Below, piece after piece: positions 55,748-63,969 of a stretch of DNA of 64,000 bases. Under the pieces are notes generated by a model. The model was not told the DNA's origin, made no database searches, and saw only the letters and a list, made by a program, of their open reading frames with translations. The stretch is from Arthrobacter alkaliphilus (lineage in GTDB: Bacteria; Actinomycetota; Actinomycetes; Actinomycetales; Micrococcaceae). The position numbers were made by a program, and so were the translations under genes. Position 1 is the stretch's first letter. Every line of letters starts with the position of its first letter. The stretch covers positions 62,285-126,284 of the forward strand of contig NZ_JAKEEC010000001.1 in assembly GCF_021483235.1 (NCBI RefSeq), read 5' to 3'.

Positions 55748-56401
55748 GTGGTCACCTTCCAGCGGAGCTCCCAGCAGGACGGCGCAACCCCGCGGAGCCC
55801 CAGGCACGACACTCCGACCCAGCGAAGCCAGGCCAAGGAAACGCGGCGCAAGGCCCTCCTGACCGCCGCGGCCGGGTTGTTCGCCGCCGACGGTTTCAAC
55901 CGCGTGTCCCTTGAGGACCTGGGAGCCGCGGCCGGAGTCAGCGGCCCCGCCGTCTACCGGCACTTCCCGGGAAAACAGGCCGTGCTGGCCGAGCTGCTGT
56001 TGAGTGTCAGCCGGAATCTGCTCGAGGGCGGACGCACTGTCGCGTCCGAGGCCCGCGACGCGGAAGGTGCCTTGCGTGGACTGGTGGAGTTCCATGTGGA
56101 ATTCGCCCTCAGCAATCCCGATGTCATCCGGGTCCAGGACCGCGACTTCAGCAACCTCAGCGACTCCGACCAGGCCGAAGTCCGCACCCTCCAGCGCAAC
56201 TACGTGGAACTGTGGGTGGGAGTGCTCGGCGATTTGCATCCCGACACGGATCCGGCCGAGTTGCGGGTACGCGCCCACGCCGCCTTCGGCCTCATCAACT
56301 CAACGCCCCACTCGGTGCGGCACCACGGACGCCGCATGGCCGTCAAGAGCGCCAGGCCCATCCTCGAGCGGATGGCCCTGGCTGCCCTGACTGTGGAATG
56401 A
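55748..56401 (+). CDS. TetR-family regulator of the leucine operon
   Basis: 217 residues from a GTG with AGGAGG 4 nt upstream. The N-terminal ~35 residues are a polar extension; the helix-turn-helix covers RRKALLTAAAGLFAADGFNR and VSLEDLGAAAGVSGPAVYRHF. Divergent from the carboxyltransferase gene and next to two candidate operators. Its place corresponds to Rv2506 in M. tuberculosis, a TetR repressor of the equivalent operon; repression relieved by a branched acyl-CoA is an inference. Confidence 0.92.
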   Translation: MVTFQRSSQQDGATPRSPRHDTPTQRSQAKETRRKALLTAAAGLFAADGFNRVSLEDLGAAAGVSGPAVYRHFPGKQAVLAELLLSVSRNLLEGGRTVASEARDAEGALRGLVEFHVEFALSNPDVIRVQDRDFSNLSDSDQAEVRTLQRNYVELWVGVLGDLHPDTDPAELRVRAHAAFGLINSTPHSVRHHGRRMAVKSARPILERMALAALTVE

Positions 56402-56413
56402 CCTGAGCGGGCC

Positions 56414-57841
56414 TTAGACCATCGTCATAACCATTGCGGGATCGGAGAGGATCGCGCCCAGGTCGGCCAGGAATTTCGAACCCTGCTCGCCGTCCACCAG
56501 CCGGTGGTCGAAGGACAGGCTCAGTGACATCACCTGGCGCACCACCACCTCGTCGTTGTACACCCAAGGAGCTTTGCGCACCGAGCCCAGCGCCACGATG
56601 GCAGCCTCGCCCGGATTCAGGATGGGAGTTCCGGCATCGATTCCGAACACGCCGATGTTCGTGATGGAAATGGTCCCGCCCGCCAGGTCTGCCGGCGCGG
56701 TCTTGCCGGAACGGGCGGTGTCCGTCAGTTCGGACAGGGCCGCGGACAGTTCCGGCAGCGTCATCTTGTCCGCGTCTTTGATGTTCGGCACGGTCAGCCC
56801 CAGCGGAGTGGCGGCCGCGATACCGAGGTTCACGTAGTTGAACTGCACGATTTCCTGTGCGGACTCGTCCCAGCGGGAGTTCAGGGTCGGGTTCCTGCGC
56901 AAGGCAATCAACACAGCCTTGGCCGCGATGGTCAAGGGCGTGAGTTTGTACCCGGCGAACTCACGGCTGGCCTTGAGCCGCGCCAGGAGTTCCATCGTGG
57001 ACGTGACGTCGACAGTCAGGAATTCCGTCACATGCGGCGCGGTGAACGCACTTTGCACCATGGCCGCGGCCGTGAACTTGCGGACTCCCTTGATGGGCGT
57101 GCGTGTCTCGCGTCCTTGGGAATCCGCGACGGCGGAGGCCTCGGGCGTGACTTCGCCTTCGGGCTGCGGCCGGGACCCGGCCGCGAAGTCCTGGACATCC
57201 GAACGGGTGATCAGGCCTCCAGGCCCTGTTCCCTTGACCAGCCCAAGGTCGATTCCGAGATCCCGCGCCAGCTTGCGCACCGGAGGCGTGGACCGCGGAC
57301 GCTCCTGCTCCGCTGCCGGCTCGCGCTCCGCCATGGGCTCAACATCGGCCGGCTCGACGGCGGCCGGCTCGGCGGCGGCAGGCTCGACGGCGGCGGCGGG
57401 TTCAGCAACGGAGCCCGCTTCGAAGCTCCGCTGGCGGCGGGCCGGGCGTCCGGACTTTTCGAGGACGGCCCCGTAGCCGACGAGGTTCGGCTCGCGCTTC
57501 GCCGCGGTCTCCGCCGGGCTTTCCTTGGACGCACCTTCACCGGAAGCGCGCGCAGCGGTATCGGCACCACCGGAAGGCGCGGCACCGGCGTCGTCGACCT
57601 CAAAGGAGACAATCGGCTTGCCGACCTCGACAACCGAACCAGCCTGCTCGTGCAGGGCAGCCACTGTTCCGGCGAAAGGGGAAGGCAACTCAACCACGGC
57701 CTTGGCGGTCTCTACCTCGGCAATGACCTGGTTCAACGCCACGGTGTCCCCCACGGCAACCTTCCAGCTGAGGATTTCCGATTCAGTAAGTCCCTCGCCG
57801 AGATCGGGCAGCCTGAATTCCTTGATCATGGTGGCGCTCAT
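56414..57841 (-). CDS. bkdC: Branched-chain 2-oxoacid dehydrogenase E2 (dihydrolipoyl acyltransferase)
   Basis: 475 residues. One lipoyl domain with Lys47 in VETAKAVVE, an Ala/Pro/Glu-rich linker (about 85-190), a peripheral-subunit-binding domain (VRKLARDLGIDLGLVKGTGP), and the catalytic domain with His446/Asp450 in FDHRLVDGEQ. Overlaps bkdB by 4 nt. No E3 gene is nearby, so lipoamide dehydrogenase must come from another locus. Confidence 0.95.
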   Translation of the reverse strand: MSATMIKEFRLPDLGEGLTESEILSWKVAVGDTVALNQVIAEVETAKAVVELPSPFAGTVAALHEQAGSVVEVGKPIVSFEVDDAGAAPSGGADTAARASGEGASKESPAETAAKREPNLVGYGAVLEKSGRPARRQRSFEAGSVAEPAAAVEPAAAEPAAVEPADVEPMAEREPAAEQERPRSTPPVRKLARDLGIDLGLVKGTGPGGLITRSDVQDFAAGSRPQPEGEVTPEASAVADSQGRETRTPIKGVRKFTAAAMVQSAFTAPHVTEFLTVDVTSTMELLARLKASREFAGYKLTPLTIAAKAVLIALRRNPTLNSRWDESAQEIVQFNYVNLGIAAATPLGLTVPNIKDADKMTLPELSAALSELTDTARSGKTAPADLAGGTISITNIGVFGIDAGTPILNPGEAAIVALGSVRKAPWVYNDEVVVRQVMSLSLSFDHRLVDGEQGSKFLADLGAILSDPAMVMTMV

Positions 57842-58848
57842 CCTTCCAGCCCGCTCAGTGAGTTGGCGCGGCCGAGTGCGCGGTCCACGCCGTCAAGGAT
57901 CCTGTCCAGATCCGGCAAGTGGTGCATCTCAAGTTTCGAGTAAGGGTAGGGGATGTCGAATCCCGTAATCCGGACTGGCGCGGACTCGAGGTAGTTGAAG
58001 CAGCGCTCGGTGACGCTCGCCGCGATTTCCGCGCCGAGGCCGCCTGACTGCCCGGCCTCGTGGGTGATGACGAGCCTGCCGGTCTTGCGGACAGAGGCCT
58101 CCACCACAGGGAAGTCGATCGGAGCCAGCGAGCGCAGGTCAATGACCTCCACGGAGACGCCTTCATCGGCTGCGGCCATCGCGGCGTCGCTGGCGGTCTT
58201 CACGAGCGGTCCGTAGGTCACCAAGGTGACGTCGCTGCCTGCAGCGACCACCCTCGCCTTCTCCATGGACAGCGCAGTGGAAAGATCCGCCGCCTCATCC
58301 ACCTCGCCCTTGTCGTGGTAGCGGCGCTTGGGCTCGAAGTACAGCACAGGATCGTCCGAGGCGATGGCCTGCTGGATCATGGTGTAGGCATCCTGCGGGT
58401 TGGAGACGCTGATGACGCGAAGGCCGGAGGTGTGGGTGAAGTAGGCTTCGGGCGACTCGGAGTGGTGCTCGGGTGAGCCGATCCCTCCGCCGAAGGGGAC
58501 GCGGATGGTGATGGGCATGTTGACCCGGCCCTGTGTCCGGTAATGCATTTTGGCTACCTGGCTGACGATCTGGTCGAATGCCGGGTAGATGAAGCCGTCG
58601 AATTGGATTTCGCAGACGGGACGGTAGCCTCGGTAGGCCAATCCGACGGCGGTGCCGATGATCGCGGATTCGGCCAAGGGGGTGTCGACCACGCGGTGTT
58701 TGCCGAAATCTTTCTGGAGGCCGTCGGTGACCCGGAAAACGCCTCCGAGCGCACCGATGTCCTCGCCCATGAGGACAACTTTGGGGTCATTTTCGAGGGA
58801 CTTGCGCAGGCCGGCGTTGATGGCGCGGGCGAAGGTCAGCTTGCTCAT
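57838..58848 (-). CDS. bkdB: Branched-chain 2-oxoacid dehydrogenase E1 beta
   Basis: 336 residues, transketolase-like pyrimidine-binding and C-terminal domains. VVLMGEDIGALGGVFRVTDG contains the Glu that activates thiamine diphosphate; FGGGIGSPEHHSESPEAYF and EVIDLRSLAPIDF are E1-beta hallmarks. Starts at the bkdA stop (one-base overlap). Confidence 0.96.
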   Translation of the reverse strand: MSKLTFARAINAGLRKSLENDPKVVLMGEDIGALGGVFRVTDGLQKDFGKHRVVDTPLAESAIIGTAVGLAYRGYRPVCEIQFDGFIYPAFDQIVSQVAKMHYRTQGRVNMPITIRVPFGGGIGSPEHHSESPEAYFTHTSGLRVISVSNPQDAYTMIQQAIASDDPVLYFEPKRRYHDKGEVDEAADLSTALSMEKARVVAAGSDVTLVTYGPLVKTASDAAMAAADEGVSVEVIDLRSLAPIDFPVVEASVRKTGRLVITHEAGQSGGLGAEIAASVTERCFNYLESAPVRITGFDIPYPYSKLEMHHLPDLDRILDGVDRALGRANSLSGLEG

Positions 58849-60026
58849 CAGAGTGCACCTTCCTGGGTCGATCCGTTGAAGCTTTCCAAATAGCGGGAGT
58901 AGTGGTCCCTCTGGCGTTCGATCCAGGAGTTGGGCGTGCTGTACACGTGCTTGAAGAGATCAAGCGGCGCCGGATCGGGCATGTTGATGACTCCTGCCCG
59001 GAGCTTCCTGGCTACTTCGTCCGCTTTGGCCTGGGCCTGGGCTTCGACTTCTTCAGTCAGGAGGCCCTTGGTGAGGAGCAAAGCCTTCAGCCGGGCGATC
59101 GGGTCCTTCGCCGCCCAGTCCTCCAACTCGTTGGCATCGCGGTAGCGGGTGGGATCGTCGGCCGTCGTGTGCGGTCCCATGCGGTAGGTCACCGCTTCGA
59201 TGAACGTCGGTCCGCCGCCCTTGCGGGCCCGGTCCAGCGCAATGCGCGTGACGGCCAGAACGGCCAGGACGTCGTTCCCGTCGACGCGAATTGCGGGGAT
59301 TCCGAATCCCGAGGCACGGTCGGCGATCTGGATATGGGACTGAATCCGGACGGGCTCGGAGATGGCCCAGTGGTTGTTCTGGCAGATGAAGACTACTGGT
59401 ACTTGGAAGCTGGCAGCGAAGACCATGGCCTCGCTAACGTCGCCTTCGCTCGTCGCCCCGTCTCCGAAGAGTGCGACCGCTACCGAGTCGGCGCCGTCGT
59501 TCTGGATACCCATGGCGTAGCCGGTGGCGTGCAGCGATTGCGAGCCGATGATGATCTGTTGGGTGGCAATGTTGTAGCGATATGGGTCCCAACCGGACAA
59601 AGCGTTGCCGCGCCACGCACGGACCAAGTCGGTGGGCTCCACGCCGCGGCAGTATGCAACGCCGTTGTCCCGGTAGCTGGGGAAGACAAAGTCGTCGTCC
59701 CGGAGTGCCCGGCCGGCACCGATCTGCGATGCTTCCTGGCCAAGCAGGGGCGGCCACAGGGCCAGCTCTCCCTGCCGCTGCAAGGCTGTGGCCTCGGCGT
59801 CGATGCGGCGGATGACCAGCATGTCTTCATATAGCGAGCACAGTTGCTCGTCCGTGACATCGCTGACCCAGAGATCGAACTCCGGGTGGCTGATGCGTTC
59901 CCCTTCCGGGGAAATCAGTTGGACCAGATCCCCGCCGGTCCGACGCGGGCTTGCTGCACTGATTCCGGGATTCGACGCCTTGTAGGCGTCCTGGCCGGGT
60001 TCGTCCGTCAACACAGTTGATCGCAC
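58848..60026 (-). CDS. bkdA: Branched-chain 2-oxoacid dehydrogenase E1 alpha
   Basis: 392 residues. Thiamine-diphosphate motif from GDGATSEGDV to CQNNHWAIS; GQEASQIGAGRAL, FPSYRDNGVAY and YRMGPHTTADDPTRYR are typical of BCKDH rather than pyruvate dehydrogenase E1 alpha. GTG start at 60026 abuts GAAAGG; a GTG four codons later has better spacing. First gene of bkdABC, divergent from an Lrp/AsnC regulator. Confidence 0.95.
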   Translation of the reverse strand: MRSTVLTDEPGQDAYKASNPGISAASPRRTGGDLVQLISPEGERISHPEFDLWVSDVTDEQLCSLYEDMLVIRRIDAEATALQRQGELALWPPLLGQEASQIGAGRALRDDDFVFPSYRDNGVAYCRGVEPTDLVRAWRGNALSGWDPYRYNIATQQIIIGSQSLHATGYAMGIQNDGADSVAVALFGDGATSEGDVSEAMVFAASFQVPVVFICQNNHWAISEPVRIQSHIQIADRASGFGIPAIRVDGNDVLAVLAVTRIALDRARKGGGPTFIEAVTYRMGPHTTADDPTRYRDANELEDWAAKDPIARLKALLLTKGLLTEEVEAQAQAKADEVARKLRAGVINMPDPAPLDLFKHVYSTPNSWIERQRDHYSRYLESFNGSTQEGAL

Positions 60027-60158
60027 CTTTCAGCTAGTGCTCGCGGGCCTTTGGAGGGACTTGTGATCCACCCGCGGGCCAGCATCCGGGCACCGTCGCC
60101 CGGATTAATTGTGACCCTACTCACAACGCTCATTGGGTACAACCACCGTGGAAAATTC

Positions 60159-60213
60159 TGCGCATTTTGCCCTATCTGCGCCTTCTGCACCGTGCTAACG
60201 TTGCGCATTATGC
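60159..60213. promoter_or_regulatory. Lrp-type direct repeats and leaderless promoter between bkdA and the Lrp gene
   Basis: TGCGCATTTTGC (60159-60170) and TGCGCATTATGC (60202-60213) are 43 bp apart, about four helical turns. The second overlaps the Lrp gene start and forms TTGC-N7-GCAA. TAACGT (60196-60201) lies 8 nt before the ATG at 60210. Plausible sites for autoregulation and bkd control. Confidence 0.5.
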
Positions 60214-60695
60214 AAGCTTTGGATGGCACCGACACACGCCTGCTTTCGGCCATGGCGAAGGACCCGCGGGGCACGGTGGTGGCCTTGGCGCAGAAGCTGG
60301 GACTGTCGCGGAATACGGTCCAGGCCCGGATGGCCCAATTGGAGAAGAAAAATGCGTTCCTCTCCTTCGAACGGCGCATCAACCCAGCCGCCCTTGGCTA
60401 TCCCCTCATGGCCTTCATCTCGGTGCATGTGCAGCAGCAAAAGCTCGGACAGCTTGCCTTGGACCTCGCCGAGATCCCGGAGATCCTCGAGGGGTACGGC
60501 CTGACCGGTTCGGCTGACCTGCTGCTGCGGGTGGTGGCGCTCGACGCCGAGGACCTGTTCCGGATCAACGGCAAGATCCTTGCGTGCGACGGAGTGGAAC
60601 GCACGGACACCGCCATGTCCATGGGCGAATTGATCCCCTTCCGGGTGCAGCCGTTGCTAAACCGGAATACCAAGAAGGCGCTCCGCACAGGGTGA
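60210..60695 (+). CDS. Lrp/AsnC-family regulator, BkdR-like
   Basis: 161 residues. Helix-turn-helix in TVVALAQKLGLSRNTVQARM; the C-terminal RAM effector domain contains LMAFISVHVQQQ and LTGSADLLLRVVALDAEDLF. The start is the ATG at 60210; the upstream open frame is not conserved and carries the promoter. Divergent from bkdABC. Lrp-type regulators control bkd genes in several bacteria, with branched-chain amino acids or keto acids as effectors, so the same is likely here. Confidence 0.93.
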   Translation: MQALDGTDTRLLSAMAKDPRGTVVALAQKLGLSRNTVQARMAQLEKKNAFLSFERRINPAALGYPLMAFISVHVQQQKLGQLALDLAEIPEILEGYGLTGSADLLLRVVALDAEDLFRINGKILACDGVERTDTAMSMGELIPFRVQPLLNRNTKKALRTG

Positions 60696-60779
60696 AAAAA
60701 ATTTGTTCCATCCCACCCATCCATAGCGCCGGGCAGTCCGAATATCTGGTTGAGAGCCCCGCCCGGGGTTTCGAACACA

Positions 60780-60797
60780 GGCCGGTTAAAACCGGCC
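60780..60797. repeat. Palindrome upstream of the DUF4383 gene
   Basis: Arms GGCCGGTT and AACCGGCC around AA, 19 nt before the ATG at 60817. It could be an operator or a leader hairpin that hides the ribosome site GGAAGG at 60803. Confidence 0.6.
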
Positions 60798-60816
60798 GTA
60801 CCGGAAGGTTTGGACC

Positions 60817-61230
60817 ATGCGCACTTCGCCCAACCGCCTGATCGCCACCATCTTTGGAGCCGTCTACCTGCTCGTGGGTGTCGTTGGATTCTTCGTCACC
60901 TCGGGAATTGGATTCTTCGCCACCGAAGGTGCCAACCTGATCATCTTTGCGGTAAATCCCCTGCACAACATCATCCACCTCGCTATCGGCGCCGCCCTGC
61001 TCTACGCCGGAATGAACAGCACCGTGCTGTCCAAGACCATCAACACCACGGTGGGCGCTGTCTACTTGCTTGTCGGCATCCTCGGCCTGTTCCTTGTGGG
61101 CTCCGCACTGAACATCATCGCCCTTAATGGCGCGGACAACGTCCTGCACCTGGCCAGCGCCGTGGTGCTCCTCGGCATCGGCCTGTCGCAGGACAAGGTC
61201 CACGCCTCCGCCGCCAAGGCCCACGTCTAG
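60817..61230 (+). CDS. DUF4383 membrane protein
   Basis: 137 residues, four membrane segments (about 8-28, 42-63, 74-94, 105-123). NPLHNIIHLAIGAALLYAG and the second-half NGADNVLHLASAVVLLGIGL repeat the same Asn-x2-His-Leu pattern, the mark of DUF4383. Function unknown; such genes are common in soil and stress-tolerant actinobacteria. GGAAGG precedes the ATG, and a palindrome sits just upstream. Confidence 0.9.
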   Translation: MRTSPNRLIATIFGAVYLLVGVVGFFVTSGIGFFATEGANLIIFAVNPLHNIIHLAIGAALLYAGMNSTVLSKTINTTVGAVYLLVGILGLFLVGSALNIIALNGADNVLHLASAVVLLGIGLSQDKVHASAAKAHV

Positions 61231-61260
61231 ACAACCCGGCGAACCCGGAAGGAGCCGTCC

Positions 61261-61824
61261 GTGTCAGCCCAAGCAGCGTCGTCCGTAGGACCAACCGCAG
61301 GGGCCTCCCTCACCCTGTTTTCGTGTTTCGCGGGAATGGGGGCCGGCCTGGTCGAGCTTTCCATTGCCTCGACCTACCTTTCAGGCCGGGGACCCCTGGT
61401 GTGGGCGAGCGGTATCTTCGCGGCCTGGGGCCTGGCGCTGCTCGCCAGCTCGATTGGCAGCCTCCAACGCGGGCGGCTCCGCTTCCGTAAGCCGACCACC
61501 GCAGGCCTCCTCGCGGCCGTGCCGGTCCACGTCGGCTTCCTGGTTGCCGGCATGTCCCAAAAAGTGCTCGACGGCGGGCACCTGGCAGCACTGTTCCTCG
61601 TCCTGATGGCGTTGGGATCCTCTGCCTGGCTCGCCCGAAGGTTCACCGACGACGCCGGCGGAGCATCGCAGGCTCCCCCGCGCGCCGGCGCGCTTCTGGG
61701 CGCGGCCTTCGCCGCCGCCGTCGTCGTCGCAGCAGTTACGACGCCGGGACTCGCCGCCTCGGCGGCAGGCGCGCACGCCGTCCCGCACGGCGAGCACTCC
61801 CTGCCGGGCGGCCATCACCACTAG
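61261..61824 (+). CDS. Membrane protein with His-rich C-terminus
   Basis: 187 residues, about five hydrophobic segments. The last 17 residues (AHAVPHGEHSLPGGHHH) contain six histidines, suggesting metal binding. GTG start at 61261 with AAGGAG upstream, 30 nt after the DUF4383 gene, so they form a two-gene operon. No family recognised. Confidence 0.8.
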   Translation: MSAQAASSVGPTAGASLTLFSCFAGMGAGLVELSIASTYLSGRGPLVWASGIFAAWGLALLASSIGSLQRGRLRFRKPTTAGLLAAVPVHVGFLVAGMSQKVLDGGHLAALFLVLMALGSSAWLARRFTDDAGGASQAPPRAGALLGAAFAAAVVVAAVTTPGLAASAAGAHAVPHGEHSLPGGHHH

Positions 61825-61860
61825 GGCTTGACCCTGGGTTCACCTTTTGGAGGAACACGG

Positions 61861-61894
61861 ATCCCTCCTGCAGATCATCATCTGCAGGAGGGAT
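61861..61894. terminator. Hairpin between convergent genes
   Basis: ATCCCTCCTGCAGAT (61861-61875) pairs perfectly with ATCTGCAGGAGGGAT (61880-61894) around CATC. It lies 36 nt after the His-tailed protein stop and about 80 nt after the symporter stop on the other strand. Only a weak T-tract follows, but the position fits a bidirectional terminator. Confidence 0.7.
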
Positions 61895-61900
61895 TCGCTA

Positions 61901-61959
61901 TTTGGCGCTGTTTGTGAGCGGGCGTCGCGCCAAACGGCCCTGTTTGTGAGCCGGCGTCG
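61901..61959. repeat. Direct and inverted repeats after the symporter gene
   Basis: CTGTTTGTGAGCGGGCGTCG (61908-61927) recurs at 61940-61959 with one change, period 32 bp. TTTGGCGC (61901-61908) and GCGCCAAA (61927-61934) are also inverted repeats. Part of a possible dispersed intergenic repeat near the symporter 3' end. Confidence 0.75.
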
Positions 61960-61975
61960 GCCCGGCGGCAAACGC

Positions 61976-63592
61976 CTAGTGTTTCACCGCCTTCTCGGCT
62001 CCGACGCCGGTCAGGGAGCGGACTTCCATCTCGGCCTGCTTCGCCGCGTCCTCGCGCCGCTTGTCCACCACGGTCCCGAGCCAGCCAAGCAGGAAGGCGA
62101 GCGGGATGGAGACAATTCCCGGGTTGCTTAGCGGGAAGACTGCGAAGTTGGCACCCGGGATCATCGACGTCTTGGTACCGGACACAACCGGCGACAAGGC
62201 AATCAGGATGATGGCCGCCGCGAGTCCGCCATACATGCTCCACGTGGCGCCCTGGGTGGTGAACTTCTTCCAGAACAGGGAGTAGACGATGGTCGGCAAG
62301 TTGGCTGACGCCGCCACCGCGAAGGCGAGGGCCACCAGGAAGGCCACGTTCTGGCCATTGGCGAAAATGCCGCCGAGGATCGCGAGGACCCCGATGACCA
62401 CCACGGTACGGCGGGCCACCTTGACTTCGGTTCCGGCGTCGGCCTTGCCCTTCGCCATGACGTTCGCGTAAATGTCGTGGGCGAACGACGCGGCTGCCGT
62501 GATGGTCAGGCCCGCCACGACCGCAAGGATGGTGGCGAATGCTACGGCCGAAATGAAGCCCAGCAGCAACGGTCCGCCCAGGTGGAACGCGAGGAGCGGT
62601 GCCGCGGAATTCACCCCGCCGGGGGCGGATTTGATCGTGTCGGCTCCGACGAGCGCTGCCGCGCCGTAGCCGAGGACCAGGGTGAACAGGTAGAACAAGC
62701 CGATCAGCCAGATGGACCAGACCACCGATTTGCGGGCTTCCTTCGCCGTGGGCACGGTGTAGAAGCGCATCAACACGTGTGGCAGTGCCGCCGTGCCGAG
62801 GACAAGCGCCATCCCGAGGGAGAGGAAGTCGAGCTTGGAGGTATCGGTCTTGCCGTACTGCAGGCCGGGGTTCAGCACGTTGGGATTCTTGGCGGTGTCG
62901 GCCGCGGCGCCCAACAGGTTGGACAGGTTGAAGCCGTAGATGGACAGCACCCAGAGTGTCATGACCGCCGCGCCGCAGATGAGCAGCACGGCTTTGATGA
63001 TTTGGACCCAGGTGGTGCCCTTCATTCCGCCGATCAGAACGTACAGGATCATGAGGGCGCCGACGACGATGATCACCAGGGCTTGTCCGCCCCAGTCGCT
63101 GATGCCCAGGAGCAGGGAGATGAGGCTACCGGCGCCGGCCATCTGCGCCAGCAGGTAGAAGAAGCACACGGCCAACGTCGAGAGGGCCGCGGCGATCCGC
63201 ACCGGGCGCTGGCGCAGCCGGAAGGAAAGCACGTCGGCCATGGTGAACTTGCCCGTGTTCCGGAGTAGTTCCGCGACAAGCAACAACGCCACAAGCCATG
63301 CCACGAGGAACCCGATGGAGTAGAGGAAGCCGTCATAGCCGTTGACGGCAATTGCACCGGTGATCCCGAGGAAGGAGGCCGCGGAGAGGTAGTCGCCGGC
63401 GATGGCGGTGCCGTTCTGCGAACCCGTGAACGAGCGCCCGGCGGCGTAATAGTCGGCGGCCGTCTTGTTGTTCCGGCTGGCCCGGAAAACGATCACCATG
63501 GTGACCAGGACGAACAGGGCGAAGATGCCCATGTTCAACAGCGTGGTGTCCTTCAGAGCGGCAACGTTGACCATCGGGACGAGGGTTTTCAT
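61976..63592 (-). CDS. Cation/acetate (monocarboxylate) symporter, SSS family
   Basis: 538 residues with about 13 membrane segments. AADYYAAGRSFTGSQNGTAI, AGDYLSAASFLGITGAIA and GFLYSIGFLVAWLVALLLVA match ActP/MctC sodium:solute symporters that take up acetate, propionate or pyruvate. The ATG at 63592 overlaps the DUF485 gene by ATGA. An actP-DUF485 pair is a standard arrangement. Confidence 0.94.
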   Translation of the reverse strand: MKTLVPMVNVAALKDTTLLNMGIFALFVLVTMVIVFRASRNNKTAADYYAAGRSFTGSQNGTAIAGDYLSAASFLGITGAIAVNGYDGFLYSIGFLVAWLVALLLVAELLRNTGKFTMADVLSFRLRQRPVRIAAALSTLAVCFFYLLAQMAGAGSLISLLLGISDWGGQALVIIVVGALMILYVLIGGMKGTTWVQIIKAVLLICGAAVMTLWVLSIYGFNLSNLLGAAADTAKNPNVLNPGLQYGKTDTSKLDFLSLGMALVLGTAALPHVLMRFYTVPTAKEARKSVVWSIWLIGLFYLFTLVLGYGAAALVGADTIKSAPGGVNSAAPLLAFHLGGPLLLGFISAVAFATILAVVAGLTITAAASFAHDIYANVMAKGKADAGTEVKVARRTVVVIGVLAILGGIFANGQNVAFLVALAFAVAASANLPTIVYSLFWKKFTTQGATWSMYGGLAAAIILIALSPVVSGTKTSMIPGANFAVFPLSNPGIVSIPLAFLLGWLGTVVDKRREDAAKQAEMEVRSLTGVGAEKAVKH

Positions 63593-63969
63593 GGTGCAAC
63601 CCCCTTCACGGCATTGCCGCCCTTGTCGAATTCGTGGCCCTCAATCCCGTTCCGGATGTCCGCGGCGATGGGGTCAAGCTTCCGGTTGGAGTAGTGGACG
63701 TACCAAGCCGTAATTCCGAAAGTCGAGACGAACTGCAGCAGGCCCAGGACCAGGCCCACATTGATGTTGCCCCACAGCTTGGTGGACATGAAGCCCACGG
63801 CGTAGGCGGCCAGCAGGACGTAGGCGAAGTACCAGAGCAGGAATGCAATGGCCATTGGAAAGACGAAACTACGGTGGCGCTTGCGGAGCTTTTGGAACTG
63901 CCCCGTTTGCTGGACTTCCTGGAAATCCACGGACGCCGCTGCGTCCGGTGTCTGGGCCTCTTTACCCAT
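63589..63969 (-). CDS. DUF485 membrane protein, symporter partner
   Basis: 126 residues, YjcH-like. A soluble N-terminus with LRKRHRSFVFPMAIAFLLWY leads into two membrane segments (about 36-58 and 70-92); GNINVGLVLGLLQFVSTFGI is typical of DUF485. The ATG at 63969 has AGGAGG upstream. Encoded just before the acetate-type symporter and probably needed for its assembly or activity; the biochemical role is unproven. Confidence 0.93.
   Translation of the reverse strand: MGKEAQTPDAAASVDFQEVQQTGQFQKLRKRHRSFVFPMAIAFLLWYFAYVLLAAYAVGFMSTKLWGNINVGLVLGLLQFVSTFGITAWYVHYSNRKLDPIAADIRNGIEGHEFDKGGNAVKGVAP

Noticed and set aside
60750..60790. Possible tRNA T-arm (GGGGTTTCGAACAC)
   Set aside because: No acceptor stem, anticodon arm or matching T-stem can be built around it; it is the leader of the DUF4383 gene.
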